In this document: piece by piece, positions 1 through 7,990 of the stretch | Layout of the letters: each line of letters opens with the position of its first letter | Numbering within the stretch: position 1 is the stretch's first letter | Source of the DNA: Nonomuraea angiospora | GTDB taxonomy: Bacteria > Actinomycetota > Actinomycetes > Streptosporangiales > Streptosporangiaceae | Direction: 5' to 3' | DNA length: 64,000 nucleotides | Assembly (NCBI RefSeq): GCF_014873145.1 | Contig: NZ_JADBEK010000001.1 | Coordinates: 3,348,001 to 3,412,000, forward strand | Position numbers and translations under genes: made by a program | Notes under the pieces: generated by a model | The model's database searches: none | Seen by the model: the letters and a program-made list of their open reading frames with translations, nothing else | What the model was told of the DNA's origin: nothing

Positions 1-206
1 TCCCAGGAGAACTCCGTCTCGTAACGCCACTCGGTGCGCCCGATCCAGGCCAGGTGGGTCTCGTTGTCGTCGAGGTAGGGATCGGGGATCAGCCCCGCCG
101 CGAGCAGGTCGGTGTGCACGCAACCCGGGACGGTGGCCGGGGCCCGCACGTCGCCGCTCGCGGAGCGGACGGTCCAGGCTTCATGAAGGGGGCGGAACGG
201 GCTCAT
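1..206 (-). CDS. Beta-mannosidase-like glycoside hydrolase family 2 protein, N-terminal fragment
   Basis: The 5' end of a gene that runs off the left edge; 68 codons are visible. The N-terminus has the pattern of the GH2 sugar-binding domain: a Trp near residue 11, then VPGCVHTDLLAAGLIPDPY, then a D-N-E-x-x-x-x-W-I-G segment and an aromatic W-R-Y-E-T-E-F strand, as in beta-mannosidases. These enzymes remove terminal beta-mannose from oligosaccharides. The ATG at 206 is preceded by GGAGGG at good spacing. It lies just downstream of a LacI-family gene on the same strand with a palindromic operator between them, so substrate-induced repression is likely. Substrate specificity cannot be judged from this fragment; another GH2 activity is possible. 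Confidence 0.72.
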   Translation of the reverse strand, partial: MSPFRPLHEAWTVRSASGDVRAPATVPGCVHTDLLAAGLIPDPYLDDNETHLAWIGRTEWRYETEFSW

Positions 207-246
207 CAACCCTCCGGGCTCGAGCAGCGGGAATTGTCATCGCATC

Positions 247-262
247 ACTAAACCCGTTTAGT
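247..262. promoter_or_regulatory. Candidate LacI-family operator upstream of the beta-mannosidase gene
   Basis: Inverted repeat with 7-bp perfect arms ACTAAAC and GTTTAGT around a CC centre. It overlaps the stop codon of the LacI gene (248-250) and lies about 40 bp upstream of the hydrolase start codon, a position suited to repression. A weaker related element TGAAC-GG-GTTCA sits at 275-286 inside the regulator's 3' end. Binding by the adjacent regulator is inferred. Confidence 0.55.
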
Positions 263-1294
263 TTCAACGTTTCGCTGAACGGGTTCATGTACGGGGGCGG
301 TGCTGCCCCTGCTGACCATGCGCGGGTTGGCCAGACGCGCGTCGGCCACCTCTCGGCCCCGGACCAGATCGAGCAGGGCGCGGGCGGCGTGGGCGCCGCA
401 GGCGGCGATGTCCCTGCTGACCGCCGTCAGGTGCGGCCGGGCCAGCAGGCACAGGGCGGAGTCGTCCCAGGCCACGACGGCCAGCTCGCCGGGCACCGAG
501 ATCCCGGCCTCGCGGGCGGCGGCGGTGCCCGCGACCGCCATCACGTCGTTGTCGTACACGATGGCGGTGGGCCGGTCCGGCCCGCGCAGCAGGTCGAGCG
601 TGGCCCGCTCGCCGCTCTCGCCGCCGTAGTCGGCGTACACGGTGACGCTCTCGACGCCCAGCCTGGCGGCGGTGGCCCGCATGGCGGCGGTCCTGACGCC
701 GGTGTGCATCAGCTCCTCGGGGCCCGCGACCCTGGCGATCCTGCGATGCCCCAGCCCGGCCAGGTGCTCGATCACGGCGGCGAGCGCGCCGCCGTCGTCG
801 ATCCACACGGCCGGCAGCCGCCCGGTCCCGCCGGGGCCGCCGATGACGACGGCGGGCAGCCGCAGCTCCTCCAGCACGGCGATCCTGGCGTCCTGGACCC
901 GCAGGTCCACGACGAACACTCCGGCGACCCGGTGCTGCGCCCACCATTTCCGGTAGATCGCGATCTCGGCCTCGTGGTCCTCGGTCATCTGCAGCAGCAG
1001 CCCCACGGACGCGGCCGACAGCGTGGCCTCGATGCCGGAGATCAGCTGCATGAAGAACGGCTCCAGCCCGAGCGTGCGCGCCGGTCGGTCCACGACCAGG
1101 CCCAGCACGTCGGGCCGGCCGTCGAACAGGGCCCGCGCCAGGCTGTTGGGCTGCCAGCCCAGCTCGGCGGCGATGGCCTGGATGCGGCGGCGCGTCTCGC
1201 TGGAGACGCCGGGACGGCCGTTGAGCGCGAACGACACGGCCCCCTTCGAGACGCCGGCCCTGCGCGCGATGTCGTCGATCGTGGGTCGCTTCAT
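248..1294 (-). CDS. LacI family transcriptional regulator
   Basis: A 348-residue LacI/GalR-type repressor. Residues 1-55 form the helix-turn-helix and hinge helix (TIDDIARRAGVSKGAVSFAL, then a segment ending PNSLARAL), followed by a periplasmic-binding-protein-like sensor domain to about residue 335. It probably senses a mannoside or other oligosaccharide, judged only from the GH2 gene starting 41 bp downstream on the same strand. Its stop codon is embedded in a candidate operator (247-262), and a CCGG-centred element at 1310-1321 in its own promoter region could mediate autoregulation. The family is clear; the ligand is not. Confidence 0.9.
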   Translation of the reverse strand: MKRPTIDDIARRAGVSKGAVSFALNGRPGVSSETRRRIQAIAAELGWQPNSLARALFDGRPDVLGLVVDRPARTLGLEPFFMQLISGIEATLSAASVGLLLQMTEDHEAEIAIYRKWWAQHRVAGVFVVDLRVQDARIAVLEELRLPAVVIGGPGGTGRLPAVWIDDGGALAAVIEHLAGLGHRRIARVAGPEELMHTGVRTAAMRATAARLGVESVTVYADYGGESGERATLDLLRGPDRPTAIVYDNDVMAVAGTAAAREAGISVPGELAVVAWDDSALCLLARPHLTAVSRDIAACGAHAARALLDLVRGREVADARLANPRMVSRGSTAPVHEPVQRNVETKRV

Positions 1295-1309
1295 CGGCCG
1301 CCCCCTGGA

Positions 1310-1321
1310 TTTACCGGTTCA
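1310..1321. promoter_or_regulatory. Candidate autoregulatory LacI-type site
   Basis: TTTACCGGTTCA, an imperfect palindrome centred on CCGG, lies 16 bp upstream of the LacI start codon. CG-centred sites of this kind are typical for the family. It resembles the site at 247-262 only loosely, so this is tentative. Confidence 0.3.
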
Positions 1322-1356
1322 TATATCGCCCAGCGCGACTCTACGGCAAATGACAC

Positions 1357-1390
1357 CGCCCGCCGCACCCCTTGCGGGGTCCGGCGGGCG
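1357..1390 (-). terminator. Strong hairpin, probable terminator of the helicase transcript
   Basis: Arms CGCCCGCCG (1357-1365) and CGGCGGGCG (1382-1390) pair perfectly. A 2x2 internal loop separates them from a CCCC/GGGG stem, capped by TTGC. It sits downstream of the helicase gene and its tandem repeats and upstream of the LacI gene. There is no clear U-tract, as is common in high-GC actinomycetes. Confidence 0.65.
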
Positions 1391-1410
1391 GATGGGAGAT
1401 GAAGCGGCGG

Positions 1411-1550
1411 GTCAGCGCTCGAAGCGATTTCCCATGTGGCGGCGGGTCAGCGCTTCGAGCGGCGGCCCGAGTTGCGGTGGGTCAGCGCTCGAAGCGGCGA
1501 CCCGGGCTACGACGGGTCAGCGCTCGAAGCGGCGGCCCGAGTTGTTGCGG
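1411..1550. repeat. Four direct 35-bp tandem repeats spanning the helicase stop codon
   Basis: The core GTCAGCGCT(C/T)CGA-like element begins at 1411, 1446, 1481 and 1516, an exact 35-bp period. The copy at 1516 contains the helicase stop codon (TCA at 1517-1519 on the plus strand) and encodes its last residues. The other three copies are duplications of that 3' end lying beyond the stop. The copies differ by a few substitutions. The repeats are contiguous, with no unique spacers. Confidence 0.85.
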
Positions 1551-3448
1551 CGGTAGCCGCCGCCGTTGCCGCGCTCGTCCGAGCGGCCGCCGCCGGAGCG
1601 GTAGCCGTCGCGCGGGCCGCGCTCGTCGGGGCGGGAGCCGCCGCGCTCGCGGTCGGCCGCCGAGAACGGGCGGCTGCGGTCGGAGGCGTAGCGTCCGCCA
1701 CGGTCGTCCGAACGGTAGCCGCCGCCACCGCGCTGCTGGCCGCGGTCGTCCTGGCGGAACGGCCGGTCGTCCGAGCGGTAGCCGCCGCGCGGCCCGCTGT
1801 CACGGCGCCGGTCGTCACCGAAGGTCCGCGGCTCCTGCGAGCGCCCGAACGGCCGCTCACCCTCGGCGTGCGGCCGGGAACGACGGTCCTCACCGGAGTT
1901 GAAGGGCCGCTCGCCGTCTGTGTGACGGCGCGGGCGACGGTCCTCACCGGAGTTGAAGGAACGCCCACCGTCCTCGTGACGGCGCGGACGACGGTCCTCG
2001 CCGGAACCGTACGAACGCTCGCCGTCCTCGTGACGCCGGGGGCGGCGGTCGCCGTCGAAGTCGCGGCGGGGACGGCGGCCGTTGCGGCGCTCGCCCTGGC
2101 CGCCGCCGCCCTCACGGCGGGGGCGGAGGGGCTTGCGCACGTCCGGCTCCCAGACCGGGATGGCCTCGCCGCTCGGCATGCGGGCGCCGGTCACCTCGGC
2201 CACCCGCGGGTGACCGGGCGTGGCCTTCAGGCGGAACGGGTGGATGCCGGCCCGCCGGGTGAGCGCGTCGGTGGAGCGGCGCTCGCTGGGCAGCACCAGC
2301 GTGACCACGGTGCCCTTCTCACCGGCGCGGGCGGTGCGGCCGCCCCGGTGCAGGTAGCTCTTGTGGTCCTGGGGCGGGTCCACGTGCAGCACCAGGCTGA
2401 TGTTGTCGACGTGGATGCCGCGCGCCGCGACGTCGGTGCAGACGAGCACGTTGATGGCGCCCTCGCGGAACTCGGCGAGGATGCGGGTGCGCTGGTTCTG
2501 GCGCTTGCCGCCGTGCAGGCCGCCCGACTTGACGCCGACCCTGGCCAGCTGCTTGCAGAGCCGGTCGACGCCGTGCTGGGTGCGGACGAAGATGATCGTA
2601 CGGCCCTCACGGTTGGCGATCTCGGCGGTGACGTCGAACTTCTCGTCGCGCGTGACCTGCATCACGTGGTGCTCCATGGTGTCGACCGGCGAGGTCGCGG
2701 GGGCCACGGAGTGGGTGATCGGGTTCTTGAGGAAGCGCTGCACCAGCTTGTCGACGTCGCCGTCGAGCGTGGCGGAGAACAGCAGCCGCTGCCCGTCGGC
2801 CGGGGTCTGCGCGAGCAGGTCGGTGACGACGGGGAAGAAGCCGAGGTCGCACATGTGGTCGGCCTCGTCCAGGACGCTGACCTCGACGTCGGCGAGCGAG
2901 CACTCGCCCTGCCGGATGAGGTCGCCGAGCCGGCCGGGCGTGGCGATGACGATGTCGACGCCGCGCCGCAGCGCCTCGATCTGCTTGCCCATGGACATGC
3001 CGCCCACGACGACCTTCATGCGCAGCCCCAGGCCGCGGCCGAGCGGCTCCAGGGCGTCGTGCACCTGGAGCGCGAGCTCACGGGTGGGCACGAGGATCAT
3101 CGCGCGGGGGTGGCCGGGAGCCGGCCGCACGCCCGCGAGGCGGGCCATGGTGGGCAGTCCGAACGCGAGCGTCTTGCCGGAGCCGGTCTGGCCGCGGCCG
3201 AGCACGTCGTTGCCGGCGAGCACGTCGGGAATCGTCGCGCTCTGGATGGGGAACGGGCTGTCGATGCCCTGCTTGGCCAGCCCGTTGATGAGCGGCTTGG
3301 GCAGGCCCAGCAGCTCGAACTCCGACGGCCTCGGGTCGGCGTCTCTACCAGAGGCCGAGGCCGTGGGGCCGGAAGGGGCCGGCGAGTCGGAGGCCGCCGC
3401 ACCGGCGGTCTCGTCGAACGCGGGCATGACAGCGTCAAGCATGGTCAC
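1517..3448 (-). CDS. DEAD-box ATP-dependent RNA helicase with long Arg/Gly-rich tail
   Basis: An RNA helicase that unwinds RNA duplexes, probably in ribosome assembly or cold adaptation. It carries the Q motif (FELLGLPKPLINGLAKQGI), Walker A GQTGSGKT, motif II DEAD (VLDEADHM), motif III SAT and motif VI HRGGRTARAG. The last 180 or so residues form a basic, low-complexity tail with 18-residue repeats of the type EDRRPRRHEDG-x-RSFNSG and RSDDRG-type motifs, probably an RNA-binding tail. An upstream in-frame ATG at 3547 exists, but that segment is hairpin-rich leader. The GTG at 3448 (then ATG at 3442) has GGAAAGG about 10 nt upstream. Family certain; exact start and cellular RNA target uncertain. 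Confidence 0.9.
   Translation of the reverse strand: MTMLDAVMPAFDETAGAAASDSPAPSGPTASASGRDADPRPSEFELLGLPKPLINGLAKQGIDSPFPIQSATIPDVLAGNDVLGRGQTGSGKTLAFGLPTMARLAGVRPAPGHPRAMILVPTRELALQVHDALEPLGRGLGLRMKVVVGGMSMGKQIEALRRGVDIVIATPGRLGDLIRQGECSLADVEVSVLDEADHMCDLGFFPVVTDLLAQTPADGQRLLFSATLDGDVDKLVQRFLKNPITHSVAPATSPVDTMEHHVMQVTRDEKFDVTAEIANREGRTIIFVRTQHGVDRLCKQLARVGVKSGGLHGGKRQNQRTRILAEFREGAINVLVCTDVAARGIHVDNISLVLHVDPPQDHKSYLHRGGRTARAGEKGTVVTLVLPSERRSTDALTRRAGIHPFRLKATPGHPRVAEVTGARMPSGEAIPVWEPDVRKPLRPRREGGGGQGERRNGRRPRRDFDGDRRPRRHEDGERSYGSGEDRRPRRHEDGGRSFNSGEDRRPRRHTDGERPFNSGEDRRSRPHAEGERPFGRSQEPRTFGDDRRRDSGPRGGYRSDDRPFRQDDRGQQRGGGGYRSDDRGGRYASDRSRPFSAADRERGGSRPDERGPRDGYRSGGGRSDERGNGGGYRRNNSGRRFER
1832..2060. 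repeat. 54-bp in-frame repeats in the helicase tail
   Basis: Matching positions recur at 1886, 1940, 1994 and 2048, a 54-bp (18-codon) period inside the helicase coding region. They encode EDRRPRRH-type basic repeats, each followed by an acidic-Gly-Arg-Ser/Pro-Phe segment. In-frame periodicity suggests expansion by slippage or unequal exchange without loss of reading frame. Confidence 0.75.
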
Positions 3449-3708
3449 GAAAGTCGTGCCTTTCCGTCGAAGTGGCACGTCACTTCTGCGAAAGGACGAG
3501 CCGGGACGTGCGGCGCACGCCGCACAGGGGTTCTGGTCACCCGCCATACGGGCGGGTCAAATCATTTAAGGGGGGAACACACCGGGCACCGGCCGCAGGC
3601 GATGCAGACGCGCGATGAGACGTCAGGTGCGTTTGGTACCAACGCCGGGATGCTATCTGAAATTCCCGGGGCGGGTCCGGACCTTCCGCAACCCTCTATG
3701 GCACGCCG
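3449..3708 (-). other. Hairpin-rich leader and promoter region of the helicase
   Basis: No convincing gene. Reading on the minus strand, the stretch before the helicase start carries two tight perfect hairpins: ACCCGCC/GGCGGGT (3539-3557) and GTGCGGCG/CGCCGCAC with a 2-nt loop (3508-3525). A possible -10 element TAGCAT lies at 3650-3655, which would give a leader of roughly 195 nt. Long structured leaders are known for some cold-induced DEAD-box helicases; that such control operates here is inference. Confidence 0.4.
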
Positions 3709-3738
3709 AAGCGGCTGACGAGTCAGCGTCAGCCGTTT
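3709..3738 (-). terminator. Probable terminator of the suf operon
   Basis: Hairpin with arms CGGCTGAC (3712-3719) and GTCAGCCG (3728-3735), extended by a G-T wobble and two A-T pairs, 8-nt loop. It lies 13 bp beyond the stop codon of the last suf gene on the minus strand. Confidence 0.6.
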
Positions 3739-3750
3739 CAGCAGAAAAGA

Positions 3751-4110
3751 TCAGACATTGAATCCTAGCATACGGAGCTGCTCGCGCCCCTCGTCGGTGA
3801 TCTTGTCCGGGCCCCATGGCGGCAGCCAGACCCAGTTGATCTTCACGTCGGACACCATGCCCTCGAGCGCCGAGTGGGCCTGGTCCTCGATGACGTCGGT
3901 CAGCGGGCAGGCCGCGCTGGTCAGCGTCATGTCAATGGTGGCCACGGGCCGCGCGCCGTCGGCCGGGTCGAGGTTGAGCCCGTAGATGAGGCCCAGGTCG
4001 ACCACGTTGATGCCGAGCTCCGGGTCCACGACGTCCTTGAGCGCCTCCATGACCTCGTCGACGGTGGTCTCACCGTCGAAGTCGGTCGGAGTCTCCACGG
4101 GCTTACTCAT
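3751..4110 (-). CDS. sufT: Metal-sulfur cluster assembly factor (SufT/MIP18-like, DUF59)
   Basis: A 119-residue protein of the DUF59/PaaD-MIP18 family, accessory to Fe-S cluster maturation. Visible family marks are DVVDPELGINVVDLGLIYG near residues 31-49, the TLTSAACPLTDVI segment with its conserved Cys, and the terminal KITDEGREQLRMLGF. The start ATG (4110) overlaps the SufU stop codon in an ATGA arrangement, so translation is coupled. It is the last gene of the operon and is followed by a hairpin terminator. SufT-like proteins help mature some Fe-S targets, but the precise client is not visible here. The symbol is by family position and should be read as SufT-like. Confidence 0.88.
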   Translation of the reverse strand: MSKPVETPTDFDGETTVDEVMEALKDVVDPELGINVVDLGLIYGLNLDPADGARPVATIDMTLTSAACPLTDVIEDQAHSALEGMVSDVKINWVWLPPWGPDKITDEGREQLRMLGFNV

Positions 4111-4544
4111 CGGGCACTCCTCACTACCGCATCCTTGTAGGCCATCCACGAAAGCAGCGCGCATTTGACGCGCGCCGGGAACTTGGCCACGCCCGCGAAC
4201 GCGACCGCGTCGCCGAGCACGTCTTCGTCGGCCTCCACCTGTCCCCTGCCCTGCATGAGCCTGGTGAACTCGTCGACCACGGAGAGCGTCTCCTCGACCG
4301 TCGAGCCGGTGGTGAGCTCGTGCAGCACCGAGGCGGCGGCCTGGCTGATCGAACAGCCCTGACCGTCGTAGGAGACGTCCAGGACCTTGCCGCCGTCGCC
4401 CACCTTCACCCTGAGCGTGATCTCGTCGCCGCACGTGGGATTGACGTGGTGAACCTCGGCGTCGTACGGCTCACGCAGCCCCCGCCCCTGCGGGTGCTTG
4501 TAGTGCTCCAGGATCAGCTCCTGGTACATCGACTCGCCGATCAT
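4107..4544 (-). CDS. sufU: SufU Fe-S cluster assembly sulfur acceptor protein
   Basis: A 145-residue SufU-type, IscU-related protein that takes persulfide sulfur from SufS. The three metal-ligand cysteines are at about C38 (NPTCGDEI), C64 (GQGCSISQAAAS) and C128 (KFPARVKCALLSW). The SufU-specific insertion lies between the second and third, separating it from true IscU. In Gram-positive bacteria such proteins bind zinc and activate SufS rather than act as a scaffold. The start ATG at 4544 lies 2 bp after the sufS stop; an internal ATG at 4529 is a weaker alternative. Confidence 0.93.
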   Translation of the reverse strand: MIGESMYQELILEHYKHPQGRGLREPYDAEVHHVNPTCGDEITLRVKVGDGGKVLDVSYDGQGCSISQAAASVLHELTTGSTVEETLSVVDEFTRLMQGRGQVEADEDVLGDAVAFAGVAKFPARVKCALLSWMAYKDAVVRSAR

Positions 4545-4546
4545 GG

Positions 4547-5799
4547 CTATGCGAACACCTTCTGAACGTGATGGAGGCCGCGGACCAGGGCGTCGATCTC
4601 GCCCGTGGTGTTGTACAGGTAGAACGACGCCCGCGTGGTCGCCGGTATTCCAAAGCGTAGGTGCAGGGGACGCGCGCAGTGGTGACCGACGCGTACGGCG
4701 ACGCCGAACTGGTCGTCGAGGATCTGGCCGACGTCGTGCGGGTGGACGCCCTCCAGCGTGAACGACACCGTGCCGCCCCGCTGCTCCAGCGAGTCGGGAC
4801 CGATGAAACGCAGGGTGGGCACCTCGCGCAGGGCGTCGAGCGCGTAGGCCGTCAGCGTGCGCTCGTGCGCCTCGATGGCCTCCATGCCGACCTCGGTGAG
4901 GTAGTCGACGGCCGCGCCCAGCCCGATGGCCTCGACGATCGGCGGCGTGCCGGCCTCGAACTTGTGCGGCACCGGCGCGTACGTCGAGTGGTCCATCCAG
5001 ACCGCCTCGATCATCTCGCCGCCGCCCAGGAACGGGGGCATGGCGTCGAGCAGCTCGGCCTTGCCCCACAGGACGCCGATGCCCGACGGGCCGACCATCT
5101 TGTGGCCGGTGAAGGCCACGAAGTCGGCGCCCAGCTCGGTGACGTTGACCGGGTGGTGCGGCACGGACTGCGAGGCGTCCAGCATGATCAGCGCGCCGAC
5201 CTCGTGCGCCCGCCTGGCCACCTCGGCGACCGGGTTGACGGTGCCGAGCACGTTGGACTGGTGGGCGATCGAGACGATCTTCGTCCGCTCGGTGATCACG
5301 GACGGGTCGTAGTCGAGCCGTCCGTCGTCGGTGACGCCGAACCACTTCAGCGTCGCGCCGGTGCGCTGCGCGAGCAGCTGCCACGGCACGATGTTGGAGT
5401 GGTGCTCCATCTCGGAGATGACGATCTCGTCGCCGGCCCCGAGCGTGAAGCGCGGATCGGTGTTGATGGGGTTGCCGAAGGCGTACGCGACGAGGTTGAG
5501 CGCCTCGGAGGCGTTCTTGGTGAAGATCACCTCGTCGCGCGACGGCGCCCCGACGAACGCGGCGACCTTGTCGCGGGCGCTCTCGTAGGCGTCGGTCGAT
5601 TCGGCGCCGAGCACGTGCATGGCCCGTCCGACGTTGCTGTAGTGCAGCGCGAAGTGGTCACGCATGGTCTCGATGACCTGGGTGGGCTTCTGTGAGGAGT
5701 TGCCCGAGTCGAGATAGACGAGCGGGCGCCCGTCGGGCAGCTCGCGGGAGAAGACCGGGAAATCCTTCCTGATCTTCTCCACGTCAAAGCTGAGCTGTG

Positions 5800-5803
<4 letters not shown>
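4547..5803 (-). CDS. sufS: Cysteine desulfurase SufS
   Basis: A 418-residue group II cysteine desulfurase, PLP-dependent. It converts cysteine to alanine and passes a persulfide to SufU for cluster assembly. The PLP lysine is K235 in FTGHKMVGPSGIG, and the catalytic cysteine is C376 in the RVGHHCARPLH loop, a short-loop form typical of SufS. The EMEHHSNIVPW and DASQSVPH motifs that hold the cofactor are intact. The ATG at 5803 overlaps the sufC stop codon by 4 nt, consistent with coupled translation in the suf operon. Confidence 0.96.
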
Positions 5804-6546
<743 letters not shown>

Positions 6547-6551
6547 TGTTG

Positions 6552-6872
6552 TTATGACTCCTTCGAGAGCGAGACGAGCACGTCATCGCCGTCGATCTTG
6601 ACTGTGTAGACGTTCACGGGCTGGGTCGCGGGCGGGCCGGTGGGCTTGCCGGAGCGCACGTCGAAGCACGAGCCGTGCAGCCAGCACTCCAGGGTGCCGT
6701 CGTAGACCTCGCCTTCGCTGAGCTTCACCTCGGCGTGGGAGCAGACGTCGTGCAGGGCGAACACCTCGCCGCCCTTGCGCACGAGCGCCACCGGCGTCTC
6801 ATCGATCTCCACCCCGATGACTCCCCCGTCGGGGATGTCGTCGAGCTTGCAGACCTTCTCGAACGAACTCAT
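6552..6872 (-). CDS. Rieske-type non-heme iron ferredoxin in the suf operon
   Basis: A 106-residue protein with a Rieske [2Fe-2S] domain: C44-S-H46 and C63-W-L-H66 supply the two-Cys two-His cluster ligands. It resembles the small ferredoxin components of bacterial ring-hydroxylating dioxygenases and NirD. No oxygenase gene is nearby. Instead the gene lies between sufD and sufC, with ATGA overlap to sufD. This placement is recurrent in actinobacterial suf operons as I recall. It suggests a role as electron donor or as a cluster recipient during Fe-S assembly; the role is inference. Confidence 0.88.
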   Translation of the reverse strand: MSSFEKVCKLDDIPDGGVIGVEIDETPVALVRKGGEVFALHDVCSHAEVKLSEGEVYDGTLECWLHGSCFDVRSGKPTGPPATQPVNVYTVKIDGDDVLVSLSKES

Positions 6873-7990
6873 CGCGCGAGCTCCGCCTCCAGCGCGTTCA
6901 GCACGCGCTCACGGATCTCCCCGACCTCGATCTTCTCGACGAGCTGGCCGAGGAAGCCCCTGATGACCAGGCGGCGGGCCTCGTCGTAGGGGATGCCGCG
7001 GGCCTGGAGGTAGAAGATGTGCTCGTCGTCGAGCCGGCCGGAGGCGGAGGCGTGCCCCGCCCCGGCGACCTCGCCGGTGAGGATCTCCAGGTTGGGCACC
7101 GAGTCGGCGCGGGCGCCGTCGGTCAGGATGAGGTTGCGGTTGAGCTCGTAGGTGTCGGTGCCCTCGGCCTCGACCCTGATGATCACGTCGCCGATCCAGA
7201 CGGCGTGCGCTTCCTCGCCCTGCAGGGCGCCGCGGTAGTCGACGTTGCTCTTGCAGTTGGGCTGCGAGTGGTCGACCAGCAGGCGGTGCTCCAGGTGCTG
7301 CCCGGCGTCCACGAAGTAGACGCCCGACATGTCGGCGTCGCCGCCGGGAGCGGTGTAGGTGACGTTGGGCGACAGGCGTACGAGGTCGCCGCCGAGCGTC
7401 ACCACGAAGCTGCGGAAGGTCGCGTCCTTGGCCAGCTGGGCGTGGTGGTGGGAGACGTGGACCGCGTCGTCGTCCCAGTCCTGCAGGCTGACGACCCGGA
7501 GCGAGGCGCCGTCGCCGACGACGAACTCGATGTTGTCGGCGTAGACCGCGCTGCCCTTGTGGTCGAGCACGACCACGGCCTCGGCCAGCGGCTCCACCTT
7601 GACCACGAGGTGGCCGTAGGCGGCGCCGTCGCCGGAGCCGGTGAGGGTGAGCACGGTCGGCTTGGAGGTGACGGCCTCGCGCGGCACCGTGATGACGGTG
7701 GCCTTCTCGAAGCTGTTCCACGCCTGGGCGCTGACCCGGTCGGTGGGCATGAACGCCTTGCCGACGCGGACGTCGTCGCGGCCGACCGTCTCGACGGTGA
7801 CCTCGGGCGCCGCGTCGACGTCCACCCGGACGTGGCCGACGGCCTCGGCCTTGCCGTTGTGCAGGCCCTTGAGGCGGGACAGCGGCGTGAAGCGCCACGC
7901 CTCCTCGCGCCCGGTCGGGACCTCGAAGTCGCCCAGCTCGTAGGACGCCTTCTCGTGCAAGGTCGACAGGGGCTTCTCGTTCAGGCCCAT
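6869..7990 (-). CDS. sufD: Fe-S cluster assembly protein SufD
   Basis: A 373-residue SufD subunit of the SufBC2D scaffold. The right-handed beta-helix core spans about residues 110-310, and the C-terminal SufB/D helical region contains EHIFYLQARGIPYDEARRLVIRGF in two adjoining segments. It lacks the extended N-terminal region of SufB. The start ATG at 7990 shares a base with the sufB stop codon. The two paralogues lie in order B then D, as in other actinomycetes. SufD is needed for iron entry into the scaffold in other species. Confidence 0.95.
   Translation of the reverse strand: MGLNEKPLSTLHEKASYELGDFEVPTGREEAWRFTPLSRLKGLHNGKAEAVGHVRVDVDAAPEVTVETVGRDDVRVGKAFMPTDRVSAQAWNSFEKATVITVPREAVTSKPTVLTLTGSGDGAAYGHLVVKVEPLAEAVVVLDHKGSAVYADNIEFVVGDGASLRVVSLQDWDDDAVHVSHHHAQLAKDATFRSFVVTLGGDLVRLSPNVTYTAPGGDADMSGVYFVDAGQHLEHRLLVDHSQPNCKSNVDYRGALQGEEAHAVWIGDVIIRVEAEGTDTYELNRNLILTDGARADSVPNLEILTGEVAGAGHASASGRLDDEHIFYLQARGIPYDEARRLVIRGFLGQLVEKIEVGEIRERVLNALEAELAR

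Noticed and set aside
1411..1550. CRISPR array or attachment site
   Set aside because: The 35-bp repeats are head-to-tail duplicates of a gene end, with no spacers, integrase or tRNA.
1436..3718. Plus-strand open frame of 760 codons
   Set aside because: It mirrors the helicase on the opposite strand, has Val/Ala/Gly-rich composition and no family motif; a GC-driven shadow.
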